DNA from: JAGLHV01 sp023143305 [NCBI: Clostridia bacterium]
GTDB lineage: Bacteria; CBDUZB01; JAGLHV01
NCBI GenBank assembly: GCA_030637025.1
Contig: DAOVVV010000014.1
Coordinates: 1 to 59,416, forward strand
DNA: 59,416 bases
Direction: 5' to 3'
Numbering within the stretch: position 1 is the stretch's first letter; each line of letters starts with the position of its first letter. Position numbers and translations under genes: made by a program. The notes below the pieces were generated by a model. That model saw only the letters and a program-made list of their open reading frames with translations. It was not told the origin of the DNA and searched no databases. This document shows, piece by piece, positions 41,276 to 50,425 of the stretch.

Positions 41276-42538
41276 TTAAACAATTTCTTTTCCACAGCGT
41301 GATTCTAAAACTTTGGGAATTTTCACACTGCCGTTTTTTTGTTGATAATTTTCTAAAATCGCGGCAAAAGTTCTTCCTATAGCTAATCCTGAACCGTTTA
41401 AAGTATGTACTAATTTGAGCTTTTTACCCTGGGGTTCTTTATATTTTATATTCATCCTCCGGGACTGAAAATCAGTAAAATTAGAACAGGAGGAAATCTC
41501 TCTCCACCGTTTTTCCCCCGGCATCCAGACCTCAATATCATAAGTTTTTGCCGAACTAAATCCCAAATCACCGCTACAGAGAATTATTATCCGATACGGT
41601 ATTTCCAATAACTGCAAAACTTTTTCTACATCCGCTAATAATTTTTCCAATTCCTTTTCCGAATTTTCCGGCTTTACTAATTTTACTAATTCTACTTTAT
41701 TAAATTGATGATTTCTGATTAATCCTTTAGTATCTTTACCGTAAGAACCCGCTTCCCTGCGAAAACAAGGAGTATAAGCAACATAATTTAAAGGTAATTC
41801 TCCCTGGGAAATAATTTGACCCCGATACATATTGGTCAAAGGCACTTCTGCCGTAGGGATAAGATACAAATCGTCATCCCTGCATTTGTATAATTCTTCT
41901 TCAAATTTCGGCAATTGCCCCGTCCCCCGCATAGTCTCCGCAGTAACCATAAAAGGCGGCATTACTTCCTCATATCCCTCTTCAATATGTAAAGTAAGCA
42001 TAAAATCAATCAATGCCCGTTCCAATAAAGCCCCTTTCCCTTTTAAAAAAGAAAATCTACTCCCGGATAATTTAGTAGCAATATTAAAATCAAGAATATT
42101 TAAACCTGTCCCGATTTCCCAATGTTCTCTTGCCTGGAAATCAAAAACTCTTTTCGTCCCCCATTCTTTAATTATTTTATTATCCTGCGCATTACTTCCT
42201 ACCGGCACAGAACTATCCGGAAGGTTGGGAATGATAAAAAGAACTTTTTTTATTTTCTCTCTTATTTCTCTAATCTTTTGATCTAACTCTTTAATATTTA
42301 CCCCTATTTTTTTCGTTTCCAGGGTTACGGCTGCTATATCCTCGCCTTTTCTTTTTAACACTGCTACCTGATTAGATATTTCTTTGCGCTGATGTTTTAG
42401 CTTTTCTACTTCGGTTAAAAATTCCCGACTGGTTTTATCCTGTGATAAAAGTTCTTCCAGAAAAATAGTCTCCTTTCTATCCTTTAAGCCCTTTTCCACT
42501 TTTTGTTTGTTTTCCCTGATAAATTTTAAATCCAACAC
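41276..42538 (-). CDS. serS: Seryl-tRNA synthetase
   Basis: 420 residues, a class II synthetase charging tRNA-Ser (and tRNA-Sec where present). The N-terminal tRNA-binding coiled-coil is clear (residues about 25-105, KLKHQRKEISNQVAVLKRKG). Catalytic motifs include TAEVPLTNMYRG, motif 2 FRREAGSYGKDTKGLIRNHQ then FNKVE, SSCSNFTDFQSRRMNIKYK and motif 3 NGSGLAIGRTFAAILENYQQ. The length is normal for bacteria. Start codon GTG 42538, with AGGAG 8 nt upstream; no ATG is available nearby. It heads a compact serS, BON-like gene, tRNA-Ser unit. No T-box motif is visible upstream. Confidence 0.97.
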   Translation of the reverse strand: MLDLKFIRENKQKVEKGLKDRKETIFLEELLSQDKTSREFLTEVEKLKHQRKEISNQVAVLKRKGEDIAAVTLETKKIGVNIKELDQKIREIREKIKKVLFIIPNLPDSSVPVGSNAQDNKIIKEWGTKRVFDFQAREHWEIGTGLNILDFNIATKLSGSRFSFLKGKGALLERALIDFMLTLHIEEGYEEVMPPFMVTAETMRGTGQLPKFEEELYKCRDDDLYLIPTAEVPLTNMYRGQIISQGELPLNYVAYTPCFRREAGSYGKDTKGLIRNHQFNKVELVKLVKPENSEKELEKLLADVEKVLQLLEIPYRIIILCSGDLGFSSAKTYDIEVWMPGEKRWREISSCSNFTDFQSRRMNIKYKEPQGKKLKLVHTLNGSGLAIGRTFAAILENYQQKNGSVKIPKVLESRCGKEIV

Positions 42539-43086
42539 CTTGCTCTCTCCTAAAATAATTTATATTTTTTCAATTTATAAATCACAACAAGTCCCGAATA
42601 TATCTACTCAATACTTTGATTAGACTCAGTACAAGTTCATTGAGCGACTACAAACTTTTTGTTTTATCGATGAACTGTCTTTTCCGACTCTCTTTTTCTT
42701 TTATATTTTAACCAATCCAACGAATAAAACCAATCTAAACTAATTCCACCGTCTTTAATCTAAATCCCCCTACAAAGGGGGAACATTGTTTTGTCTTTAT
42801 TTTTTATTCTTTTGTCTTTATCTGTTATCTGTAATCTATGGACTAATTTTTGTCTTGAGTTCTTTAACTTTGTGCCTCTGTGCCTTGATGCCTTTGTGCC
42901 TGTCTTTGTCTGTAATCTGTGGACTATGGACTGTCGACTATGGACTTTTGTTTCTTTTTTTAATCTATGGATTATCTGATGCCTTTTCTCTTGTCATTTA
43001 CGGTTTTTATTATACTATATAAAGCAAGATAAAACAAGAAAATCTCCAATAGTTTTTAAAGTTTTCTTTACCCCTTTAACTTTATT
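42539..43086. repeat. 548-bp gap composed mostly of dispersed repeats
   Basis: It includes the TTGTACTGAGT/TACTTTGATT unit (42615-42650, inverted copy at 34728), the CCAATCCAACGAATAAAACC unit of the GACGGTT family (42711-42752), a CCCCCT..AGGGGG palindrome (42766-42784), GCCTCTGTGCCTTGATGCC (42872-42900) and GTCCATAG-type units in inverted orientation (42835-42850, 42918-42950). Open frames here are translations of repeats; no gene is supported. Confidence 0.75.
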
Positions 43087-43851
43087 TTACTCTTCTATTA
43101 CTAAATTCATTCCATCATAAGCAGCAATAACCCTCGTTTTTAATTTTTCTTCCAGATGTTTTGCTACTTTATAGGGATTAGCTTTAAGCATTGACATTCC
43201 GAAATGAGTAAGAATAGTTATTTTGGGTTTACGATTAATGATGATTTTTTCTACATCATCAACACTTAAATGTTTAATCTTTTTTTTCTCTTCATAACGA
43301 ACAACATTAATTACCAGAATTTCTCCAGGATAAAATTTTTCCAGATTATCAAAATAAAGAGTGTCGGCAATAAGAGAAAGAAGAACTTTATTTTTTTCTT
43401 CAAAATTTAATCCATAAGCTTCTACACCATGAATGTGTTCTACCGGGGTATTAAACACCAAATTGCCTACTTTGTATTTCTTTCCTTTTTTTAAAAGCTC
43501 AATTTTTTCTACATAATTTCGTATGTATTTCAAAATTACCGGATCTTCTTCCAAAGCATCCCGGGGAACAAAAACCGTTCCTCTTTTTTTAAATCCCCCC
43601 TCAGTCATTGCTTCAATCATTATATTTATATCCGTAGAATGATCTATGTGCCGATGGGTAAGAATAATGGCATCGATTTTTGCCGGGTCAAGACGAGGCC
43701 TGCTGGAAAAACATTTAACCAGGGTTCCCGGACCCGGATCTACCACAATGTTTGTCCCTTCCCATTCAATCCATAAACCTCCTGAAGCCCGTAGTTGTTT
43801 TGCAACTACAAATCGGGCTCCCGCCGTACCTAAAAACTTTATTTTTTTCAT
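43087..43851 (-). CDS. MBL-fold metallo-hydrolase
   Basis: A 254-residue metallo-beta-lactamase-fold enzyme. The metal-binding motif is AIILTHRHIDHSTDI (H-x-H-x-D-H), preceded by VVDPGPGTLV. Further ligand histidines lie in NTPVEHIHGVEAY and in ITILTHFGMSML, and ISLIADTLYF contributes the Asp. The layout resembles RNase Z-like and AttM/phosphonate-type members; no zinc-dependent substrate can be named. GAGGAT before ATG 43851 is an adequate ribosome-binding site. It starts a minus-strand run opposite the plus-strand genes from 44.4 kb on. Confidence 0.87.
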   Translation of the reverse strand: MKKIKFLGTAGARFVVAKQLRASGGLWIEWEGTNIVVDPGPGTLVKCFSSRPRLDPAKIDAIILTHRHIDHSTDINIMIEAMTEGGFKKRGTVFVPRDALEEDPVILKYIRNYVEKIELLKKGKKYKVGNLVFNTPVEHIHGVEAYGLNFEEKNKVLLSLIADTLYFDNLEKFYPGEILVINVVRYEEKKKIKHLSVDDVEKIIINRKPKITILTHFGMSMLKANPYKVAKHLEEKLKTRVIAAYDGMNLVIEE

Positions 43852-43932
43852 TTATCCTCTATCCTCCCGTAAATTTTTTAAAAATCATAGTTTTAAATTG
43901 GCTTTATATTATACTGTACCCAAAATCAAAAA

Positions 43933-44210
43933 GCAAGGGGTTAAAAGACGATGCATTAGTTTTATTGGTTTAGATTATTTTAAATTGGTTAGAAAAAATA
44001 AAAGAAAAAGACGGTTAAAAGACGGTTCAATTGGTTTAGATTGATTTTATTCGTTGGATTGGTTAAAGACAAAAGATATAAAGACGGTTAAAAAACGGTG
44101 CATTGGTTTTATTGGTTTAGATTAGTTTAGATTGGTTAGAAAAAAATAAAAGAAAAAGACGGTTAAAAGACAGTTCAATTGGTTTAGATTAGTTAAAAGA
44201 TAAAAGAAAT
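43933..44210. repeat. Imperfect tandem duplication, period about 150 bp, of the GACGGTT/ATTGGTT repeat
   Basis: GGTTAAAAGACGATGCATTAG to about 44042 is repeated from about 44088 (GGTTAAAAAACGGTGCATTG) to 44198 with few differences. Related single units occur inverted at 1185-1225, 42711-42752 and 57515-57615. Together with the promoter at 44324 this accounts for most of the 43852-44422 gap; no gene is seen. Confidence 0.75.
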
Positions 44211-44323
44211 TAGTTTTAAAAAAATTTGAAGTTTGCTTGTCCGCCAGTCAGTGAGACGGGAAGTTGGAATTTGGGAGTTTGAAAAGATAGTTACCCTGGT
44301 TATTAATAATAAAAAAGAAATTA

Positions 44324-44352
44324 TTGTTTAATAATAAAATTTCTTGTATAAT
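44324..44352 (+). promoter_or_regulatory. Probable promoter of the TauE-like gene
   Basis: TTGTTT (44324-44329) and a perfect TATAAT (44347-44352) with 17-bp spacing, about 70 bp before the start codon at 44423. Confidence 0.55.
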
Positions 44353-44422
44353 CGTTATTGTTCATCATTTAATGGATATAATCATTCTTTCATCTAAATC
44401 AATAATAAGGAGTACAAGTTTT

Positions 44423-44785
44423 ATGTCACCTATTTGTCTTTATTTAATAATAGGCTTGCTGGCAGGAAGTTTAAGTGGATTGCTGGGTATTGGCGGTGGA
44501 ACTATCATTATCCCTATTCTCATTTATTTATTCGGACTAAGTCAACATCAAGCTCAGGGAACAACCTTAGCTCTTATGGTCCCCCCTATTGGATTACTTG
44601 CTGCCTGGCATTATTACCGTAACGGAAACGTAAATATTTATATGGCTTCTTACATCTGTATTGGTTTTCTTATCGGAGGATTAATCGGTGCTTTCCTGGC
44701 TCATTCCATATCCGCTATAATCTTAAAAAGAATATTCGGCGTTTTTCTTTTGATCATTAGCATTAAAATGATTATAGGACGGTAA
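44423..44785 (+). CDS. Half-size TauE/SafE (TSUP) family membrane protein
   Basis: About 120 residues and four predicted helices, corresponding to one of the two repeats of TauE/SafE-type anion or sulfonate exporters. The signature GLLAGSLSGLLGIGGGTIII with the GGG, followed by LSQHQAQGTTLALMVPP, is highly typical. Single-repeat members exist and presumably dimerise. The frame is open from 44324, but ATG 44423 has AAGGAG about 10 nt upstream and begins directly at the first helix. The substrate is unknown. The polyketide-like operon follows, with its own promoter. Confidence 0.87.
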   Translation: MSPICLYLIIGLLAGSLSGLLGIGGGTIIIPILIYLFGLSQHQAQGTTLALMVPPIGLLAAWHYYRNGNVNIYMASYICIGFLIGGLIGAFLAHSISAIILKRIFGVFLLIISIKMIIGR

Positions 44786-44791
44786 AAACCA

Positions 44792-44820
44792 TTGACATTT
44801 ATTACCTTTTTTAGTATACT
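44792..44820 (+). promoter_or_regulatory. Strong sigma70-type promoter of the SRPBCC-KS operon
   Basis: TTGACA (44792-44797), 17 bp, TATACT (44815-44820). The predicted leader is about 195 nt and has an AAGGG..CCCCTT hairpin near 44970-44987 shortly before the ribosome-binding site GGAGG of the first gene. Confidence 0.75.
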
Positions 44821-45022
44821 TAAAATTAGTTTAAATATATTTAACCTAATCTCTTTCTTTATTATGATAAATGATTTTGTTGTTCCTTAGATTTGTTCCG
44901 GGAAAAAAATTATATTTTTTTTAAAATTTTTGTTCAGTAAAAATAAAAAATGTCCACTAATACAATAATAAGGGAAAATCCCCTTAAGCCTTCCTATAAA
45001 AAATACCCCCGGAGGATAAAAT

Positions 45023-45466
45023 ATGACCAAACTGGAAAATTCTATTATAATTAACGCTGACTTAGAAAAAATTTATCAACTTGCCCAGGCAGTAGAAAAA
45101 TATCCTGAATTCATTCCCGAATATAAAGAAAGCAAAATTATAGGTCGTGAAAATGGAAAAATAATAATAGCAAGAGCAGCTTTAATTAATCAACACCTCA
45201 TGCGATGGAAATCTAAAGTCTGGTTCAGTCCTAACAAATCAATAGAGTTTGAACAGATAGAAGGCAAATTAAAAGGTATGCAAGTCAAATGGACTTTTGA
45301 ACAAATTCCCGGCGGAACAAAAGTAACTATTCTTCATTTGTTTAAATTAAATATCCCCCTTATCGGTTGGTTTTTGGAAAAACTTGTTGCCCGTCCCCGT
45401 ATAGAAAAAACGGCCAGGAATGTGTTAATATCTCTAAAAAAAAGAATAGAACAAATAGGGTACTAA
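45023..45466 (+). CDS. SRPBCC (COQ10/RatA or polyketide-cyclase-like) protein
   Basis: 147 residues with a START/SRPBCC fold: the N-terminal NSIIINADLEKIYQLAQAVE then KYPEFIPEYKESKII is typical of the COQ10/polyketide cyclase family, and the C-terminal amphipathic helix (RPRIEKTARNVLISLKKRIE) closes the hydrophobic cavity. Members bind ubiquinone, lipids or aromatic polyketides. Placed 86 nt ahead of a ketosynthase/chain-length-factor pair, an aromatase/cyclase-like or lipid-carrier role is suggested, but this rests on context. CCGGAGGATAAAAT before ATG 45023 is an excellent ribosome-binding site. Confidence 0.85.
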   Translation: MTKLENSIIINADLEKIYQLAQAVEKYPEFIPEYKESKIIGRENGKIIIARAALINQHLMRWKSKVWFSPNKSIEFEQIEGKLKGMQVKWTFEQIPGGTKVTILHLFKLNIPLIGWFLEKLVARPRIEKTARNVLISLKKRIEQIGY

Positions 45467-45552
45467 AGGTCTGAGAAATTATATGTCTCCATTTTAATTT
45501 AAAGAATCTATTCTGAGAATAAACCATTAGTTAAAAAATTAGGAGAAAATAT

Positions 45553-46848
45553 ATTCAATACCGTAAGGAAGTACAAACTTCTTTTCTTTTACCTTTAGGT
45601 AAAAATAAACAACTTTACCGACAAAACAAAAAGCGGGTAGTAATTACCGGATTAGGGGTAATCGCCTCTAACGGAATCGGTAAAGAAGAATTCTGGAAAA
45701 ACTTATTAGCAGGCCAACCGGGAATTAAAAAATTAACCCGGTTTAATTCTGAAGCAGAAAACAATCAAATTGCCGGAGAAATACAAGGATTTGATGCTTT
45801 AGCATACTTTAAAGCAAAAGAGATAAGACACACCGACCGTTCTAACCGATACGCGCTCGCTGCTGCTTTGATGGCTCTGGAAGACAGCCAACTGGAAATT
45901 GAAAAAGAAAACAGACAAAAAATCGGCAGTATAATCGGCAATGCCGTTTGCGGAGTAGAATTTGCTGATAAAGAATTAGCTATCCTCAGAAAGTTCGGAC
46001 CAAAAAGAGGCAGTCCTTTTTTATCCGTTGCTTTTTTTCCCTGCGGAACCGGTGGATTACTTTCTATCCGCCTGGGAATAAAAGGAGAAACACTAACAGT
46101 ATGTAACGGCAATACTTCCGGAAGTGATGCACTGGGAATGGCTTACCGAATAATTCAGGAAAGCAAAAATGAAATAATGTTTGCCGGAGGAACAGAAGCA
46201 CCTTTAATTCCTGCTTTTTTCTATTCCCTTAATAAATTAGGTGTATTGTCTCAAAAAGGAAGCCGTCCTTTCAATCAGGATACCGACGGTTTTGTTTTAG
46301 CAGAGGGAGCAGGAATTCTTGTTTTAGAGGAACTTCAACATGCTTTGCAGCGTAAAGCAAATATATACTGTGAAATTGTAGGTTTCAAAAGCACTAACAG
46401 TGCTCATCATTCATTTCATGCGGATAGAAAAGGGACAGAAATGCAAAGAGCAATTAAAGAAACGATTAACGAAGCGAAGATACAAAGTAAAGATATAGAC
46501 TATATAAATATCCATGGACTATCTCTTAAAGAATATGATATAATGGAGATGAATTCTATAGAATTCATATTCAAAGGAAAAAATGATACTTCCTTAATCA
46601 GTACTATTTCTCCGATAACGGGAAACACTTTAGGTGCACAAGGAGCATTACAGGGGGTAACATCAGCTCTGGCTATCAAAAACAAGACTATTCCTCCTTT
46701 AATCAATTGTGATTTGCCTTATTCCAAAGATAGTTCCAAATGTTTAGTCAGGAAAATTTGCAAAAGGAATATTAATTTTGTCTTACAAACTTCTTGCTGC
46801 TTTATGGGAAAAAATTCCTGCTTGTTACTAAAAGATTATCGGGGATAA
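45553..46848 (+). CDS. Ketosynthase-like chain-length factor (KS-beta), catalytic residues replaced
   Basis: About 431 residues of ketosynthase fold. Protein-like sequence (KKRVVITGLGVIASNGIGKE, NQIAGEIQGFDALAYF) extends in frame well upstream of the first ATG at 45868, and no ATG/GTG/TTG exists between the stop at 45532 and 45865. ATT 45553, seven bases after AGGAG, is the best start, a rare infC-like initiation. Compared with the next gene, the active-site Cys becomes Asn187 (CNGNTSGSDALG), His321 is kept (NIHGLS), and the second His becomes Asn358 (ITGNTLGAQGAL). This is the pattern of a chain-length factor that dimerises with an active KS. Confidence 0.82.
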   Translation: MQYRKEVQTSFLLPLGKNKQLYRQNKKRVVITGLGVIASNGIGKEEFWKNLLAGQPGIKKLTRFNSEAENNQIAGEIQGFDALAYFKAKEIRHTDRSNRYALAAALMALEDSQLEIEKENRQKIGSIIGNAVCGVEFADKELAILRKFGPKRGSPFLSVAFFPCGTGGLLSIRLGIKGETLTVCNGNTSGSDALGMAYRIIQESKNEIMFAGGTEAPLIPAFFYSLNKLGVLSQKGSRPFNQDTDGFVLAEGAGILVLEELQHALQRKANIYCEIVGFKSTNSAHHSFHADRKGTEMQRAIKETINEAKIQSKDIDYINIHGLSLKEYDIMEMNSIEFIFKGKNDTSLISTISPITGNTLGAQGALQGVTSALAIKNKTIPPLINCDLPYSKDSSKCLVRKICKRNINFVLQTSCCFMGKNSCLLLKDYRG

Positions 46849-46849
46849 A

Positions 46850-48097
46850 TTGCACAAAAAAAGAAGGGTTGTTGTTACCGGCTTAGGTATTATAGCACCG
46901 AACGGCGTCGGAAAAGAAGCTTTCTGGCAGGGACTTGTTTCCGGTAAAAATTGTGTAGTAAGAATTACCCGTTTTGATGCTGCTAATTTTTATAGCCAAA
47001 TGGCCGGAGAAATACACAATTTTAATCCTGCCGGTTATATTGAAAAAGAAAAACTACCTTTTATAGATAGGTCTTTTCAATTTGCTTTAGTAGCAGCAAA
47101 ATTAGCTATTAATGATGCCAAATTAAAAATTGAAGAAGAAAACAGGGAGAAAATAGGAACTTTTGTCGGATTAGGCGTAGGCGGAGTAAATATTGCCGAA
47201 CCACAATTTAACCTTTATGCAGCTAAAGGGCCGGAAAGTATTAGCCCTTATTTATATCTTTCCTGGCTTCCCAGCGCCTGTTCAGGATATATTTCTCTGG
47301 AATTTAAATTAAAAGGACAGAGTAATGTTATTTCTACCGGATGTACTTCAGCTACTGACGCTATCGGCCTGGGATACTGGACAATAAGAGACAATTTACA
47401 GGATATTATTCTGGCAGGAGGAACAGAAGCACCGCTTACACCCGGAACTTTTAATTCATTCTGTTCCTTACGGGCTTTATCCCATCGTAACGATGCACCG
47501 GAAATAGCCAGCCGTCCATTTGATAAAGAGCGGGACGGTTTTATTCTGGCCGAGGGAGCAGGAATAATTATTTTAGAAGAACTTGAGCATGCTTTAAAAA
47601 GAAAAGTCCCTATATACGGAGAAATTGTCGGCTATGGAGCAAGTTCCACTGCTTATCATATGACTGCGCTCGATCCAAACGGAGAAGAATCAGCCCGGGC
47701 AATGAAAGAATCTCTACAAGCAGGTAAAATAAAAAAAGAGCAAATTGGATATCTTTGTGCTCACGGAAGTTCTACCCCTTTAAACGGAAAAATGGAAACG
47801 ATAGCCATAAAAAAAGTATTTGGAAAATACGCTTATAAAATTCCTATAAGTTCTATAAAATCAATGTTAGGGCACCCTCCGGGTGCCGCAGGGGTAATGC
47901 AGACAATAACCTGTTTGTTGGTAATGGAGAAAAATTTTATTCCCCCTACTATAAATTATCAATATCCTGATTCTGATTGTGATTTAGATTATGTGCCTAA
48001 TTGCGCACGTTCGGCTCAGGTAGAAGTTACATTAATCAATACCTCCGGCTTTGCCGGAAGATGTGCAGCATTAACTATAAAAAGATACCTTAATTAA
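46850..48097 (+). CDS. Beta-ketoacyl synthase (KS-alpha, FabF-like)
   Basis: 415 residues with a complete Cys-His-His triad: Cys165 in ISTGCTSATDAIGLG, His305 in LCAHGSSTPLNG and Lys337/His342 in SIKSMLGHPPGAAG. The N-terminus RRVVVTGLGIIAPNGVGKEA is FabF/type II PKS-like. It catalyses decarboxylative Claisen condensation with malonyl-ACP. It starts with TTG 46850 one base after the stop of the chain-length-factor-like gene, a spacing that implies coupled translation and a heterodimer. A second housekeeping FabF is also possible, but the inactive partner argues for a specialised pathway. No ACP gene is in the window. Confidence 0.9.
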   Translation: MHKKRRVVVTGLGIIAPNGVGKEAFWQGLVSGKNCVVRITRFDAANFYSQMAGEIHNFNPAGYIEKEKLPFIDRSFQFALVAAKLAINDAKLKIEEENREKIGTFVGLGVGGVNIAEPQFNLYAAKGPESISPYLYLSWLPSACSGYISLEFKLKGQSNVISTGCTSATDAIGLGYWTIRDNLQDIILAGGTEAPLTPGTFNSFCSLRALSHRNDAPEIASRPFDKERDGFILAEGAGIIILEELEHALKRKVPIYGEIVGYGASSTAYHMTALDPNGEESARAMKESLQAGKIKKEQIGYLCAHGSSTPLNGKMETIAIKKVFGKYAYKIPISSIKSMLGHPPGAAGVMQTITCLLVMEKNFIPPTINYQYPDSDCDLDYVPNCARSAQVEVTLINTSGFAGRCAALTIKRYLN

Positions 48098-48110
48098 GGA
48101 AAACTTTATT

Positions 48111-50342
48111 ATGCGCGTTTATCTCTTTCCTATTTTAATTGCCAGTTTACTAAATTATTCTTTAGCTACTTTCATTTTAGTTAAAAACCCCCGTTGTATC
48201 ATCAACAAAGTTTTTGCTCTTTTAAATCTTTCTATCGGAATATGGAATACCGGGGTCTTTCTTATGTACACCAGTTCTTCTTATCAGGAAGCAGTTTTTT
48301 TTAATAAATTTGTTCTCACAACCGGGCTGGTTTTTCTTCATTCTTGTTTTTTTCACTTTGTTTTAGTCTTCACCGAAAACAAAAATAAAACAAATAAAAA
48401 AATTATGCAGATAGGATATCTTTTAAGTTTTCTTTCCGTAATATCAACCGGTATCGGTTTCCCTTTACTCAGTCAAAAGTTAATAAAAAATTATTGGGGA
48501 TATTATCCTAAAGCCGGTATAGGGGATTTGTTCTTTGTAATTATTTTTGCTTTTTATGTTCTTTACTCTCTTTATCTGTTACACAATGCTTGTAAAAAAT
48601 CAAACAGTTACCACTCCAATCAAATAAAATATGTTTTCTGGGGATCTTTTATCGCTATTATCGGCGGGAGCACAAATTTTCTATCTGTATTCGGCCTTTC
48701 TATTTATCCTCTGGGTTATATCTCTAATTGTATTTACTCTTTAATCATAACCTATGCTATTATCGAATTCAGATTACTGGACATCCATATCGTTTTTAAA
48801 AAAGGGCTTGTTTATTCCTGCTGGCTATTTTTTGTAGGGCTCAGTTATGTCTCAATCATTTCTTTAATTAAAGAAATGACTCATACCCATAAAATAGAGG
48901 ACCCTTATATTTTAATTCTGGCAGCTATTCTTTCTTTCCTTATGGTATTTTTTTTCCTACGAAAAATATTAGAAAATTTATTAAATAAGATCATTTTTAA
49001 GAATAAATATAATTATCAGATTATTATTAAAGATTTTACCGCATCCCTGCTTACCATTTTAGAAACGGAAGAATTAATCCCTTTAATTGTAAGCACTATT
49101 TATAAAACAATGCATCTAACCTCTTGTTCTTTAATTCTTTATGACCCGACAAAAAATTCCTACGCCTTGAAACATCTCGAAGGTTTGAAAAAAAATAATG
49201 AGTTCGGAGAAATTCAATTAAACAGCCAAAACAAGTTAGTTCAATATTTCAACAAGCATAATTTTATCTTATTACAAGATGAATTGAAAAGAAATATTTT
49301 TTACAATAAAAAAGATGAAAAATTAAAACAGCTTCACCAAAGCTTACTTTATATACAATCCAAAGTATGCATTCCTCTTTATGTAAATAATAAATTAATC
49401 GGTCTGCTAAATCTGGGAAACAAGCAATCAGGAGATTTATTTAATCGGGAAGATTTAAAATTGTTAACCACTCTGGCCAATCAATCAGCTATTGCTATTA
49501 GTAACGCCCAATCAATTGAAAAAATAAAAAAACAACAGGAACGGATCGCTAAAAATGAACAACTTGCTGTAATCGGGCAATTATCCAATGAAATGTTTCA
49601 CGAAATAAATAAATCATTAACCAGAATAAATTTAAACGAACAATTATTAAAAAAGAGTATCCATAAAGACCAAACTAAAGATTTAACAGTTATCGAAAAA
49701 GAAGTAAAAAGAGTGGCAAAAATTGTAGAAGGGTTCTCTGTCTTTTCTCAACAGAATATACCCAATAAAAACTTAATACATATCAATAAACTTATTGAAA
49801 ACTCATTAGATTTTCTTATTCTCCAAATTTCTAAAAATAAGATAAAAATTATAAAACAACTTGATTACACCCTCCCGGAAATAAAAATAAACCCCATTCA
49901 AATTGAACAGGCACTTATTAATATAATAGAAAATAGTATCCAGGCTATGTCTTCTAACAAAAAAACAATCCGGATAAAAACATCCCAAACTTGCTTTTTT
50001 CCCCAGGAATCGTTATTTTTAACTCCCACAATAAACATTGAAATTACTGATACAGGCAACGGAATCCCCAAAGAAAATATTGACAAAATTTTCAATCCGT
50101 TTTATACTACCAAAGAGGACCAATCCTGTGCAGGATTAGGTTTGGGCATTAGTTCCCGTATAATTGAGCAACATCAGGGAAACATTGAGATAGAAAGCAA
50201 ATTACATAAAGGTACAAAAGTAACTATACAACTTCCCTTAACTGACGAATTATTATATAAACAACCTTTTAATCATACTCTATATGAAAATTTGAGAAAA
50301 AAGCAAAAAGTAAACAATTTAAAAAATAATCAGGGAAAGTAA
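48111..50342 (+). CDS. Membrane sensor histidine kinase (7TM, GAF)
   Basis: 743 residues. Seven to eight N-terminal helices (about 5-225) resemble the 7TM histidine-kinase sensor domain (FILVKNPRCIINKVFALLNL). A GAF domain follows (around 300-465, VCIPLYVNNKLIGLLNLGNK), then the kinase: GQLSNEMFHEINKSLTRINL with the phospho-His (HEINKSL instead of HEIRNPL), NIIENSIQAM, DTGNGIPKENIDKIFNPFYT and GLGLGISSRIIEQHQGNIEI. It lies 13 nt after the ketosynthase and 83 nt before the receiver-XRE gene, so the two probably control or sense something connected with the polyketide-like product. AAGGA precedes ATG 48111. Confidence 0.92.
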   Translation: MRVYLFPILIASLLNYSLATFILVKNPRCIINKVFALLNLSIGIWNTGVFLMYTSSSYQEAVFFNKFVLTTGLVFLHSCFFHFVLVFTENKNKTNKKIMQIGYLLSFLSVISTGIGFPLLSQKLIKNYWGYYPKAGIGDLFFVIIFAFYVLYSLYLLHNACKKSNSYHSNQIKYVFWGSFIAIIGGSTNFLSVFGLSIYPLGYISNCIYSLIITYAIIEFRLLDIHIVFKKGLVYSCWLFFVGLSYVSIISLIKEMTHTHKIEDPYILILAAILSFLMVFFFLRKILENLLNKIIFKNKYNYQIIIKDFTASLLTILETEELIPLIVSTIYKTMHLTSCSLILYDPTKNSYALKHLEGLKKNNEFGEIQLNSQNKLVQYFNKHNFILLQDELKRNIFYNKKDEKLKQLHQSLLYIQSKVCIPLYVNNKLIGLLNLGNKQSGDLFNREDLKLLTTLANQSAIAISNAQSIEKIKKQQERIAKNEQLAVIGQLSNEMFHEINKSLTRINLNEQLLKKSIHKDQTKDLTVIEKEVKRVAKIVEGFSVFSQQNIPNKNLIHINKLIENSLDFLILQISKNKIKIIKQLDYTLPEIKINPIQIEQALINIIENSIQAMSSNKKTIRIKTSQTCFFPQESLFLTPTINIEITDTGNGIPKENIDKIFNPFYTTKEDQSCAGLGLGISSRIIEQHQGNIEIESKLHKGTKVTIQLPLTDELLYKQPFNHTLYENLRKKQKVNNLKNNQGK

Positions 50343-50425
50343 GTACTCTTGGTTATAAGAAGTTATATTAAAAACAATAAAGAATAAAAGAGTTAGATAG
50401 TAGTAATAACTCTGGGAGGAAAATT

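Noticed and set aside
42539-42700. T-box leader for serS
   Set aside because: No AGGGTGG-type antiterminator motif or specifier stem is visible; the region consists of dispersed repeats.
42786-43022. Plus-strand hydrophobic open frames between serS and the MBL-fold gene
   Set aside because: They translate the GTCCATAG and GCCTTTGTGCC dispersed repeats (LWTMDCRLWT-like peptides); there is no ribosome-binding site and no protein-like composition.
45868-46848. KS-like gene starting at ATG 45868
   Set aside because: The conserved N-terminal KS sequence is encoded in the same frame up to about 45553, so this start would remove part of the fold.
46850-48097. Simple housekeeping FabF pair for fatty-acid synthesis
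   Set aside because: The partner gene has lost both Cys and one His of the triad and is coupled to the active KS, which fits KS/CLF better; not excluded without phylogeny.
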